From: Verrucomicrobiota bacterium
GTDB lineage: Bacteria; Verrucomicrobiota; Verrucomicrobiia; Limisphaerales; J093
DNA: 43,404 nt
Direction: 5' to 3'
NCBI GenBank assembly: GCA_012517065.1
Contig: JAAYVR010000180.1
Span: forward strand, 1-43,404
A model generated the notes under the pieces. That model saw only the letters and a list, made by a program, of their open reading frames with translations, was not told where the DNA came from and did no database searches. The first letter of the stretch is position 1, and the number at the start of each line of letters is the position of its first letter. This document shows positions 28,982-36,330 of the stretch, in pieces. The position numbers and the translations under genes are program-made.

Positions 28982-30355
28982 TCAGAATCTGGCAAAACTC
29001 CATCCGATTCGATAACGGCGCTGCAACAATTTGTTGGCGTCGGTGTTGTTTGTTACCCGCATCGAGCCGTGGTCCCATTCGAGGACTGTCTCGGGCAACC
29101 GTACGGCCACGGTGCCCAGCAGAATGGCTTCTGTCATTGGCCCGGTTTGGCCGAAATGCGACTCGCACATTGGGCCGCCTCTGACTGCGTCAAGGAAATG
29201 ATGATAATGATTTCGGTTGTCAAACTTCGGCCTTGCGACCTGCTTGAACTTGTCTTCGGGCAGCAACAACGGTGTTCCGCCCAAAGGATTGAGCAATGCG
29301 CCCTCGGTTCCAATGATCATCGCGGATTCGGTCGGATAATCTTCAACCGAGTACAGGGCGCGGATTTCCCGGGGCGCCCAAAACTCGCCATCAAACCATT
29401 CAACCGGTAGTTCACTGCCTTCAGTGAGATCGTTGCCTGGGAAATACCAGGTAATATGATTTGCCTGCGGCCATGTGTCCGCTCGCCGGGCTGGCGAGTT
29501 TTTCCATGATTCCTGAACTTTGGCGACCACGCGTTTGGGCGGTTTGAGCCCGAGTCCTTTCCAGACTGCGTCGAATATGTGGCATCCAATGTCGCCGGAC
29601 CAACCCGTTCCGAAATCCAGCCATCCACGCCATTTCACCGGATGATACAAGTCCGGCACGTAGGGGCGCTCAGGCGCAGTGCCAAGCCACAAATCCCAAG
29701 CCAGATTGGACGGTGGCTGTTCGCCTTTAGGCGGACGCGGTCCTTCTGGCCGGTAAGCTTCGACTGCTCCCGGGCGGTTCGCGCTCAGGTAAATGTGCTT
29801 CACCTTTCCGATTACGCCTGATTTGAGCCATTGCACGGTGGTTCGGTCGCCGGCCATCGAAGCGAGCTGCGTGCCAAGCTGCGTGACGACGCCCTTGGCT
29901 TTTGCCGCCTCGGTCAATGCACGCACCTCGGCCACGTCATGGCACATTGGTTTCTGGCAATACACGTGTTTGCCGCGCTGAATGGCTGACCACGCAATCG
30001 CAAAATGCATGTGGTCGGGCACAGTGACGTTGACCGTATCGATGCGATCGCCTTCTTTCTCGAGCATTTCCCGCCAATCGTGGTACTGGCGGGCGTTTGG
30101 GACCTTGGGCGCAGCGCTCTTGAGCATGTTTTCATCGACGTCGCAGATCGCTACGACTTCGAGGTTCGGGTACTGGAGGAAGTTGTGCAAATCGCCGACG
30201 CCCATTCCGCCCATGCCGATGCAAGCGTGCTGGAGCTTGCCGTTGGCGGAAGCGCCCCGGACCGAACTTTTCATGATATATGGCGCAGCCAGAATCCCAA
30301 CTGCAGAACGACGGAGAAACTCACGCCGACTATGCCCGGAATCAATTCTGTTCAT
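28982..30355 (-). CDS. Tat-exported Gfo/Idh/MocA oxidoreductase
   Basis: A 457-residue NAD(P)-dependent sugar-type dehydrogenase. The start at 30355 (MNRIDSGHSRREFLRRSAVG) gives a clean twin-arginine signal, so it is exported folded to the periplasm. A frame extending to 30436 adds nothing family-like. The Rossmann part has IGMGGMGVGDLHNF, then the second-strand acidic segment AICDVDENM. The catalytic-loop motif reads CQKPMCHD where most family members have E-K-P; the Lys is kept but the Glu is replaced by Gln. The C-terminal domain contains WDLWLGTAPERPY, GDIGCHIFD and a long loop common in Verrucomicrobia/Planctomycetes versions. The substrate is unknown. It is immediately upstream of apgM (20 bases) and may share its transcript. 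Other Tat-exported paralogues lie at 32954 and 41457. Confidence 0.93.
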   Translation of the reverse strand: MNRIDSGHSRREFLRRSAVGILAAPYIMKSSVRGASANGKLQHACIGMGGMGVGDLHNFLQYPNLEVVAICDVDENMLKSAAPKVPNARQYHDWREMLEKEGDRIDTVNVTVPDHMHFAIAWSAIQRGKHVYCQKPMCHDVAEVRALTEAAKAKGVVTQLGTQLASMAGDRTTVQWLKSGVIGKVKHIYLSANRPGAVEAYRPEGPRPPKGEQPPSNLAWDLWLGTAPERPYVPDLYHPVKWRGWLDFGTGWSGDIGCHIFDAVWKGLGLKPPKRVVAKVQESWKNSPARRADTWPQANHITWYFPGNDLTEGSELPVEWFDGEFWAPREIRALYSVEDYPTESAMIIGTEGALLNPLGGTPLLLPEDKFKQVARPKFDNRNHYHHFLDAVRGGPMCESHFGQTGPMTEAILLGTVAVRLPETVLEWDHGSMRVTNNTDANKLLQRRYRIGWSFARF

Positions 30356-30575
30356 AATTGCACAACTCTGCCTTTCTGCGCGTGTTGCTGCAGCGAGAAT
30401 GTTCTTATCGGAATCCTCCAAACCGCCACAGCCCACGCTTAATTCACCGGGTCAGACGATCCGCGACAGCCGCCATGTTTCATCAGGCCTGCCGGATCAA
30501 ATCCCGGACGTCATCCAACCTCACGGACCGAATTGGTATCACACCCTGCCCCGGACACAAGCGGAAAACAGGAGA

Positions 30576-30612
30576 GTGAGGTTTCCCGGGCATGGGCGTT
30601 GTGGAACCTCAC
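30576..30612 (-). terminator. Possible terminator of the second pseudopilin gene
   Basis: GTGAGGTT (30576-30583) pairs with AACCTCAC (30605-30612). It lies just beyond the stop of the minus-strand gene at 30646, with a TCTCCTGTTTTCC run following on that strand. The T-run is weak. The rest of 30356-30645 shows nothing certain. Confidence 0.4.
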
Positions 30613-30645
30613 GCTTGGCTGGTTTGTGGAGGCGTTCCGACAACC

Positions 30646-31509
30646 TTATCTTGGGACGGTGCTGTTGTCCGCCATCCACTTGGCGTCCACCCATGCCTCG
30701 CGTGCGGGGAAATTAAGCGTGAGGTTGCGAGCGCCGGTGAAATAAATGGGCATGTTAAACAAACCTCTGCCGGTGTCGTGCCCGGAGCTTTTGCTCTGCC
30801 ACCGCTTGATTTCTGAATGACCGTCAGCGAACGAGAACCCACACGCGCCATTGTGGTAATTGGCAGGTATGTCGATGATGCGGGCGGTGCTGGGCGAGTC
30901 CGCGCCGGTGCATTGCGTTGCGAATGCGGCGTCGTTGATGCTGTTCGGATGCTCATCGACGAAGACGAACGTCTTGGTGGGGATTACGATGTCTGACAGT
31001 TTCGCGTAAGTGCGCCATTTTGTCTGGTTCCGGCCCGAACTCGAGCCATCGAGCCAATCGCCCCATGCGAACACCTGGCTCATGGAATTACTGCGGATTC
31101 GTCGCACGATTTTGTTTGAGACTCTTACGACTGATTTGTCAGCCGGGCACTGGAACACTGACTGGCTTCTGCCGACGTAATTGAACAGCGGGCTGTTGGT
31201 CAGGTACCTTGGGTCTGCGGCGTTGGCATCCCATGACTGCAAATCCCCTTGAATCCAGTTCACGCGCCCGGGCAGTCCGTCAAGACACGCAAGGAGCGTT
31301 TCATTGTGATCGTCAGCATAGATAATGAAGCCGAGCGCCAACTGCCTTGTATTGTTCATGCACATGATGCCCTGGCCCTTGGCTTTTGCTTTTGAAAGGG
31401 CTGGAAGCAACATGCCCGCGAGGATCGCGATAATCGCAATCACAACCAGCAGCTCTATCAGAGTGAACCCATTCTGCCCGGTTCGCCCGCAATGTCTTGT
31501 TGCACGCAT
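30646..31509 (-). CDS. Type II pseudopilin-like protein with H-X9-DG motif, second copy
   Basis: A 287-residue paralogue of the protein at 25582-26472. The ATG at 31509 has a strong ribosome-binding site (GAAGGA); a longer frame to 31569 is rejected. The leader MRATRHCGRTGQNG precedes [20 protein letters not shown], with prepilin-peptidase cleavage after Gly14. [14 protein letters not shown] and YHNGACGFSFADGHSE (H-X9-DG) match the first copy, while the middle diverges and the C-terminus is longer by about 30 residues (FTGARNLTLNFPAREAWVDA). It is transcribed divergently from the secreted propeller protein at 31726, with hairpins in between. The near-identity of the N-terminal 50 residues suggests both enter the same assembly machinery, whose genes are not here. 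Confidence 0.93.
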   Translation of the reverse strand: MRATRHCGRTGQNGFTLIELLVVIAIIAILAGMLLPALSKAKAKGQGIMCMNNTRQLALGFIIYADDHNETLLACLDGLPGRVNWIQGDLQSWDANAADPRYLTNSPLFNYVGRSQSVFQCPADKSVVRVSNKIVRRIRSNSMSQVFAWGDWLDGSSSGRNQTKWRTYAKLSDIVIPTKTFVFVDEHPNSINDAAFATQCTGADSPSTARIIDIPANYHNGACGFSFADGHSEIKRWQSKSSGHDTGRGLFNMPIYFTGARNLTLNFPAREAWVDAKWMADNSTVPR

Positions 31510-31530
31510 ACAATTCCTTCTCTCTTTTTT

Positions 31531-31548
31531 GCCGGAACTTCTTCCGGC
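31531..31548 (-). promoter_or_regulatory. Hairpin in the 5' leader of the second pseudopilin gene
   Basis: GCCGGAA-CTTC-TTCCGGC is a perfect 7-bp stem with a 4-base loop. On the minus strand it is followed by A-rich sequence, then the GAAGGA ribosome-binding site at 31514-31520 and the ATG at 31509. Because an A-run and not a T-run follows, it is not a terminator in that direction; it may stabilise the leader or affect ribosome access. Confidence 0.5.
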
Positions 31549-31603
31549 GATTCCAAGGCTCATGTCCAACTCTGAACAAACCTAAGAGGCTGGGCTGAAA
31601 CGG

Positions 31604-31631
31604 GCAACTGTGCGTTTCGATGCGCAGTTGC
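31604..31631. promoter_or_regulatory. Hairpin between divergent genes
   Basis: GCAACTGTGC and GCGCAGTTGC make a 10-pair stem (one G-T pair) around an 8-base loop, followed by TTT on the plus strand. It sits in the 216-base divergent region between the pseudopilin (minus) and the propeller-like gene (plus). Terminator, operator or leader element are all possible. Confidence 0.4.
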
Positions 31632-31725
31632 TTTCCGCATCACACAGCCATTCACCTGCGTCCAAAAAGCTTGCATTGTTGGTTGAAAGCTTGCAGCCTG
31701 AGTTCAAATGCAAAGGATAAGGAAT

Positions 31726-32931
31726 ATGAACAGGCTCCTCGTTTACGCATGTCTCACCTGTTTTTCGAGTTTCATTGTTCGCGCGCAACCGCTGATGCCC
31801 GATCAGCTCCAATTGCGTGTGGCGATCCAGATTGGGGACGACTTGGGGATACCTCGAAACACCACGTACAACCCGCGATATTTTGATGGGAAACTTTACC
31901 TTGTGCAGATCAATGCTGGTTCGACCGGCATCGGAAGATACAGGTCGGGGTATCCAGCGCCCGAAGTCGTTGTTGATAATAGTATAGAGCCGATCGAGCA
32001 TCGAACTTTAGCGCCGTTTCGAGGCCAGTACCGTGACAAGTACATACTGGGCGGCGGAGGCGCAAAAACAGGCGGCGTAACAACAACAATGTCGCGGTAC
32101 GACGCTGACGGCGGCAACCGTGTCGATGCCGAGACACCAGACAGCGTTTGTGTGGAGGGATTCGATTGGGTCGATGAAGACACCGTCATTTGCACCGTTT
32201 ATACCTCCGGGCTGAGAACGCGGTTGTACATGTTTGATGTGCAGGCTGAGCCGTTTGCACTGCAGCGCAATACAACATGGAACCCTCAGGGATACGTCGC
32301 CACAAGCGCAACAACCCGTATTCGCAATGTGCGAGTGGGAGACACGTTCAAAGGGTACGCTTATTACGGTGACGCAGGGCTGAACGACGAACCCAAATTC
32401 TTTGCGCTGAATCTGGCGACCGGGCAGGAAACTCTGGTGGGTAGCGCTGGCCAGTTGACCGGCAGTGGCAGCTTTGGTTTGTGGACTGTTGTTGAACGCG
32501 GCGGCTATTTGTACGTGCAAACCACTGACAACGGAATCCAGGTGTATAAGATGCAGGATGCAACCACTCTGGGGCCGTGGCAGTTCGATTACACGAAGTA
32601 CGATCTTGACCTTGTGACGGGCTATTCCGGCCAGTATTACGGTTTTGATGTTGGGAGCGACGGCAAGACAATGGTCCTCGGAGCGGCACAAGGCTTCGTA
32701 TTTGAATTGGGCGCCCCTGTTCTCAACATTGCACGGGCTGGAACTGATGTTGTGCTTTCGTGGCCGGAGTCTGTGACGGCGGTTTTGTTGCAGGCTTCGC
32801 CGACCCTTTCGCCGCCTGCATTTGCCGACCTCGATCCGCAGCCGGAGATGGTCGTCAGTGACAGGATGAATACGGTGACAATTCCAATTTCGGGTGGTCA
32901 AATGTATTACCGCCTGCAACGGTATCCGTAA
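31726..32931 (+). CDS. Secreted beta-propeller-like protein with verrucomicrobial C-terminal domain
   Basis: A 401-residue exported protein of unknown activity. The ATG at 31726 is chosen for its AAGGA ribosome-binding site and the signal peptide it opens (MNRLLVYACLTCFSSFIVRA-QP). An earlier ATG at 31708 is less likely. The mature part has repeated strand-rich segments (FDGKLYLVQINAG, GFDWVDEDTVICTVYTSGLR, GYAYYGD, GGYLYVQTTDNGIQVYK) suggesting a propeller of about 5-7 blades. The last 65 residues (VVLSWPESVTAVLLQ ... MYYRLQRYP) resemble the end of the giant protein at 300-7067 (L-S-W-P ... F-F-R-L) and may be a targeting or anchoring domain. It heads a plus-strand run with an oxidoreductase (22 bases on) and a ThuA protein. 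Confidence 0.8.
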   Translation: MNRLLVYACLTCFSSFIVRAQPLMPDQLQLRVAIQIGDDLGIPRNTTYNPRYFDGKLYLVQINAGSTGIGRYRSGYPAPEVVVDNSIEPIEHRTLAPFRGQYRDKYILGGGGAKTGGVTTTMSRYDADGGNRVDAETPDSVCVEGFDWVDEDTVICTVYTSGLRTRLYMFDVQAEPFALQRNTTWNPQGYVATSATTRIRNVRVGDTFKGYAYYGDAGLNDEPKFFALNLATGQETLVGSAGQLTGSGSFGLWTVVERGGYLYVQTTDNGIQVYKMQDATTLGPWQFDYTKYDLDLVTGYSGQYYGFDVGSDGKTMVLGAAQGFVFELGAPVLNIARAGTDVVLSWPESVTAVLLQASPTLSPPAFADLDPQPEMVVSDRMNTVTIPISGGQMYYRLQRYP

Positions 32932-32953
32932 GAAAACCTGAGACAGAACCAAT

Positions 32954-34273
32954 ATGAACAAGAAATCCGTTTCGTCCAACGGCGCGGCAACCACGCGCCG
33001 CGAATTCCTTCGAACTTCAGCCACCGCAGTCGCTGTTGCGAGCGTGGCAGGCCTTGACATCAGTCGCAGTGCTTACGCTGCCGGGAGTGACATTCTGCGC
33101 GTGGGCATGATCGGGTGCGGCGGACGCAACACGGGCGCAGGCGCACAAGCATTACGGGCTGACAAGGGCGCGCGGCTTGTCGCCATGTCAGACATTTTCA
33201 TGGAACGGGTGCGATCCGCACGCGAGCACATTCGGAATGCATGCCCCGGGCAGGTCGAGGTCCCAGACGATCACTGTTTCGCCGGGTTCGACGGCTACAA
33301 ACGGGTGATCGAGCTGTCGGATGTTGTTTGCATAGCGAACGCGGCGAAGTTTCATCCGTTTCACGCTTACGCGGCGGTCAGCGCCGGGAAACATGTGTTT
33401 GTGGAGAAACCGCATGGGATCGACCCGCTTGGGGTGAAGCTGATGCAAAAGGCCTGTGATTTGGCCCGGGAGAAAAAGCTTTCCATAGTTTCCGGGCTCC
33501 AGAGCCGGTATCACCCCGGGTACATCGAAACCGTGAAACGAATTCAGGACGGCGCAATTGGAGACATAGTCGCCATCGAAGAGAACTTTTTACGTGCGCC
33601 CTACGGTGTCACCGAGCGGAAACCGGGGCTAACAGAGCTGGAGTGGCAATGCAGCACGCAATACCATTTCCGCTGGTTGTCCGGAGACGATGTGCCGCAG
33701 TCGCTTGTTCACAACATGGACAGGGCGAGCTGGGTGCTGGGCAATGCTGTGCCTGTGAAATGCCACGGGTTGGCCGGGCGCTCGTCGATGACGGACCAAA
33801 TTTACGGGGATGTGTTTGATCATCACTCGGTGATCTATGAATTTCCGAATGGCGTGCGGGTGTATGCGTTTTGCCGGACGACAACCGGTTGCTACGATGA
33901 AGTCTCGAGCCTGATCTTTGGCACCAAAGGACGGGCAAATCTGACGTCGTGCGTGATCACTGGCGAAACAAAATGGCGTTGGCAGGGAAATGGCGACCCA
34001 TACCAAATCGAGCACGACCGTCTCTTTGCGGGGATAAGGTCCGGAAACCCTGTCAACAACGGCGATTACATGGCGCGAAGCACGATGATTACGGTGATGG
34101 GACAGATTTCATGCTACACCGGCAAAGAGGTTACATGGGAACAGATTAACGCGTCTGATTTTTATTATCCGCCCAAACCGGAAGAATGCCATGACAAGAT
34201 GGAGCCGCCGACACGACCAGGCCCGGATGGGACTTATCCGGTTCCAATCCCGGGTCGGACAAAGATGATTTGA
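32954..34273 (+). CDS. Tat-exported Gfo/Idh/MocA oxidoreductase
   Basis: A 439-residue NAD(P)-dependent dehydrogenase of the Gfo/Idh/MocA family. It opens with a twin-arginine signal (TTRREFLRTSATAVAVASVAG), so it is probably periplasmic. The dinucleotide site is VGMIGCGGRNTGAGAQ, with acidic AMSDIFMER at the second strand. The catalytic-loop motif VEKPHGIDPLG (with EKP intact) and later SGLQSRYHPGY and the C-terminal domain (YHFRWLSGDDVPQSLVHNMD) are well formed. It lies 22 bases after the propeller-like gene and 30 before the ThuA gene. Such exported versions are expanded in Verrucomicrobiota and Planctomycetes and are thought to act on sugars or glycan fragments; the actual substrate is unknown. 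Confidence 0.94.
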   Translation: MNKKSVSSNGAATTRREFLRTSATAVAVASVAGLDISRSAYAAGSDILRVGMIGCGGRNTGAGAQALRADKGARLVAMSDIFMERVRSAREHIRNACPGQVEVPDDHCFAGFDGYKRVIELSDVVCIANAAKFHPFHAYAAVSAGKHVFVEKPHGIDPLGVKLMQKACDLAREKKLSIVSGLQSRYHPGYIETVKRIQDGAIGDIVAIEENFLRAPYGVTERKPGLTELEWQCSTQYHFRWLSGDDVPQSLVHNMDRASWVLGNAVPVKCHGLAGRSSMTDQIYGDVFDHHSVIYEFPNGVRVYAFCRTTTGCYDEVSSLIFGTKGRANLTSCVITGETKWRWQGNGDPYQIEHDRLFAGIRSGNPVNNGDYMARSTMITVMGQISCYTGKEVTWEQINASDFYYPPKPEECHDKMEPPTRPGPDGTYPVPIPGRTKMI

Positions 34274-34303
34274 CACGGACAAGTTGGGTCAAAACGCGAT
34301 CTC

Positions 34304-35077
34304 ATGAACTCGAGAACGTTTGTGCGCAGGTTAGCTGGCGTTGTTGTGTTTGTTGCTGCAGCGGTGTCTTTGGCGTGGATGAGTTGCCCTGCCTTGGGTG
34401 CCCAGCCGAAGACCAAAGGCCGCATTTTGCTTGTGACCGGGGTTGATTACCCCGGTCACCCATGGCGCGAGACAGCACCTCTGTTAAGCAAGCTGATCCA
34501 GCAGGACTCGAGGTTGACAGTCGTGACTGTCGAAGACCCGCACTTGCTTGATTCGGCAGCGGTGCGGTCATACGACGCCGTGGTGTTGCATTTCATGAAC
34601 TGGGAAGTCAAAGCGCCCGGGGAAGCAGCAAGGCAAAACCTGCGCCGGTTTGTTGAGGACGGCGGCGGATTGGTCCTGGTCCATTTCGCCTGTGGCGCGT
34701 GGCAGGATTGGCCCGAGTTCAGGAACCTTGCTGGCCGGGTTTGGGACCCAAAACTTCGCGGACACGACCCGCGTGGTGTGTTCAAGGTTCGAATCACTGA
34801 TGCGGATCATCCTGTTACCCGCGGGCTGCAGGATTTCGAAACCGACGACGAGCTTTACACTTGTCTGGCAGGTGAACGCCCGATCCGTGTTCTTGCAACC
34901 GCAAAGTCAAAGGAGGATAACATCGATTATCCGATGGCCTTCGTGTTCGAGTACGGCAAAGGGCGTGTTTTTCACAGTCCGCTTGGCCATGACGCGAAAG
35001 CGTTTGAGGCGCCGGCCGTCGGCGATCTGTTTCGGCGCGGCTGTGCATGGGCTGCGGGCCTCGATGTGCAGCAGTAA
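34304..35077 (+). CDS. ThuA-like protein (class I glutamine amidotransferase-like fold)
   Basis: A 257-residue exported protein (signal peptide to about residue 33, SLAWMSCPALGA) with a ThuA domain: ILLVTGVDYPGHPWRETAPLL at 41-61, YDAVVLHFMNWE at 88-99, GGGLVLVHFACGAWQDWPEF at 120-139, and KVRITDADHPVTRGLQDFETDDELY at 159-183. ThuA proteins occur in trehalose/sucrose and other sugar-use operons and with Gfo/Idh oxidoreductases, but their chemistry is not fully settled. It is the last gene of the 31726-35077 unit and is followed closely by a terminator. Context suggests a role with the oxidoreductase just upstream in handling a sugar or ketosugar outside the cytoplasm. Confidence 0.93.
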   Translation: MNSRTFVRRLAGVVVFVAAAVSLAWMSCPALGAQPKTKGRILLVTGVDYPGHPWRETAPLLSKLIQQDSRLTVVTVEDPHLLDSAAVRSYDAVVLHFMNWEVKAPGEAARQNLRRFVEDGGGLVLVHFACGAWQDWPEFRNLAGRVWDPKLRGHDPRGVFKVRITDADHPVTRGLQDFETDDELYTCLAGERPIRVLATAKSKEDNIDYPMAFVFEYGKGRVFHSPLGHDAKAFEAPAVGDLFRRGCAWAAGLDVQQ

Positions 35078-35095
35078 ACTGAATCGTCGCGATGC

Positions 35096-35120
35096 GTTCC
35101 GGTTCCGGAACTTTGTTTTT
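35096..35120 (+). terminator. Rho-independent terminator after the ThuA gene
   Basis: GTTCCGG-TT-CCGGAAC forms a perfect 7-bp hairpin and is followed by TTTGTTTTT. It lies 18 bases beyond the stop codon and ends the 31726-35077 transcription unit. Confidence 0.85.
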
Positions 35121-35189
35121 CTGTTGCTGATTCTTCTGCCAGCGTCTCGGCAGGGCTGACACTCTCCTGGCCCGGAAATCTCACCGGAA

Positions 35190-35600
35190 CGGAGCTTTGG
35201 GTGTCTTGGTCTGGTCAGGCGGTGAGGTTACCGGGTCAGCGCGGCTCCGTCTCAGACCGGCCAGGCATGCGGTGTCGTAGTGCCCAACCGGTGCTTGCCG
35301 CTGTCGGTATTTGGATTGCCTCGATAAAGTTGGCCGCTCCATCGCCACTTCATCCCTTGGCAAACGAATGCCGTGGCAAATGAATTGATTCAGTATGTGC
35401 CGCCTCGCATTCACGCAAATCCAACCAGCGCACAAATAGAGTGACAGGCTCGTTGTTTGGGTTTTGCCCCCGGATTGCGGCATGGCCCGCGAATTGTCCC
35501 TCGTTCCAATCCCCGGCTGCCGAAGTCTGTGGGGAAGCCCCTCGGGGCGATATGTGGACAGACACGTTGTTTGCGCATCCCCAGCCGGTGAATGTTCGGG
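35190..35600 (+). repeat. Composite dispersed repeat, copy R5 left part (with GCTTTGGGTGT repeat)
   Basis: The first 70 bases (35190-35262) match the GCTTTGGGTGT repeats at 14930 and 15594. From about 35250 to 35600 the sequence follows the same block order as 7065-7470: CTCAGACCGGCC..ATGCGGTG, CCCTTGGCAAACGAATGCC, AAATAGAGTGACAGGC (35434), GATTGCGGCATGGCCCGCG, GGCTGCCGAAGTCTGTGG and ATATGTGGACAGACACGTTG (35550). Here the AAATAGAGTGACAGGC box is single, whereas copies R1 and R4 carry two. Confidence 0.85.
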
Positions 35601-35805
35601 CGCCGCATTTGCGTGATCCAAACGGGTCGTAAGGCCGGTCGTCGGGTTGATGCGGCCGAGGACGGCCGCGCTCCCGACCGTCGGCGTTTTCTGTAATGCG
35701 CCGGCAGGAGCGCGGCGATTCTTCGCCGCACCCAACCGGTGTACGTTCGGTGGCCCGATTTGCGTGATCGAAACGCGTCGTATGACCGGTCATCGGGCTG
35801 ATGGG
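35580..35805 (+). repeat. Direct repeat pair of about 75 bp
   Basis: CCAGCCGGTGAATGTTCGGG ... GCGTGATCCAAACGGGTCGT ... CATCGGGTTGATG-like (35580-35655) recurs as CCAACCGGTGTACGTTCGGT ... GCGTGATCGAAACGCGTCGT ... CATCGGGCTGATGGGG (35732-35806), 151 bases apart. Between them is GC-rich sequence (GAGGACGGCCGCGCTCC, GGCAGGAGCGCGGCG). The pair appears inserted between the two box halves of the composite repeat. Confidence 0.75.
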
Positions 35806-35813
35806 GAATATGG

Positions 35814-36147
35814 GATATGGGGACAGACACGTTGTTTGGGCATGAAGACAAAGCGGCGGCAAGCCGCCGCACTCCAAACGCTTCGCGGCTACCAACGCCC
35901 ACTGCATTTGTGGCAGCGCGGTTAGGTACCATCGGGATCAGCGGTGAGATCGAATGAGGCCATATGGGGACAGGCACGTTGCTTGGGCATAAAGACAAAG
36001 CGGCAGCAAGCTGCCGCACTCGAAGCGCTTCGCGCCTGCCAAAGCCCACTGCGTCCGCGGCAGCGCGTGAAAAACCATTGGGATCAGCGCGGTCTTCCTT
36101 GCGACGGAGTCGCAGCAGGTTTTTCGGAGGCCGGCGTGGATGACAGC
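35814..36147 (+). repeat. Composite dispersed repeat, copy R5 right part (147-bp tandem unit)
   Basis: Two units of 147 bases start at 35814 and 35961. Each carries GGGGACAG(A/G)CACGTTG, GGGCAT(G/A)AAGACAAAGCGGC, a GCGGC(A/G)GCAAGC(T/C)GCCGC palindrome and CCCACTGC. A GCGACGGAGTCGC module follows, as at 25321. The whole span 35078-36309 contains no supported gene. Confidence 0.88.
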
Positions 36148-36259
36148 CATCCTCAGGGGCGCGCAGGCGCCGGGTTACTGCCCGTCAGGCAAATTGGGTT
36201 CCGATTACCCTGGGGCTGCGAAGCATGCGAGCTAACTGAGCTCAATTGTTGGGCTTGGT

Positions 36260-36288
36260 TTGACAATTGGAACTTGTGATTCAGAATA
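36260..36288 (+). promoter_or_regulatory. Sigma-70-like promoter candidate for the efflux operon
   Basis: TTGACA at 36260-36265 is separated by 17 bases from AGAATA at 36283-36288 (or 18 from GAATAT). The -35 element is perfect and the -10 only moderate. It lies about 43 bases before the ATG at 36331 and nothing else upstream could drive the operon. Confidence 0.5.
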
Positions 36289-36330
36289 TCACCTGTCAAA
36301 AGAACAGCCGTGCTGATGGAGTACCGAATC

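Noticed and set aside
28962-29168. N-terminal extension of the phosphoglycerate mutase
   Set aside because: It overlaps the upstream oxidoreductase gene, and MNLDSVYSEL at 28961 fits the family length.
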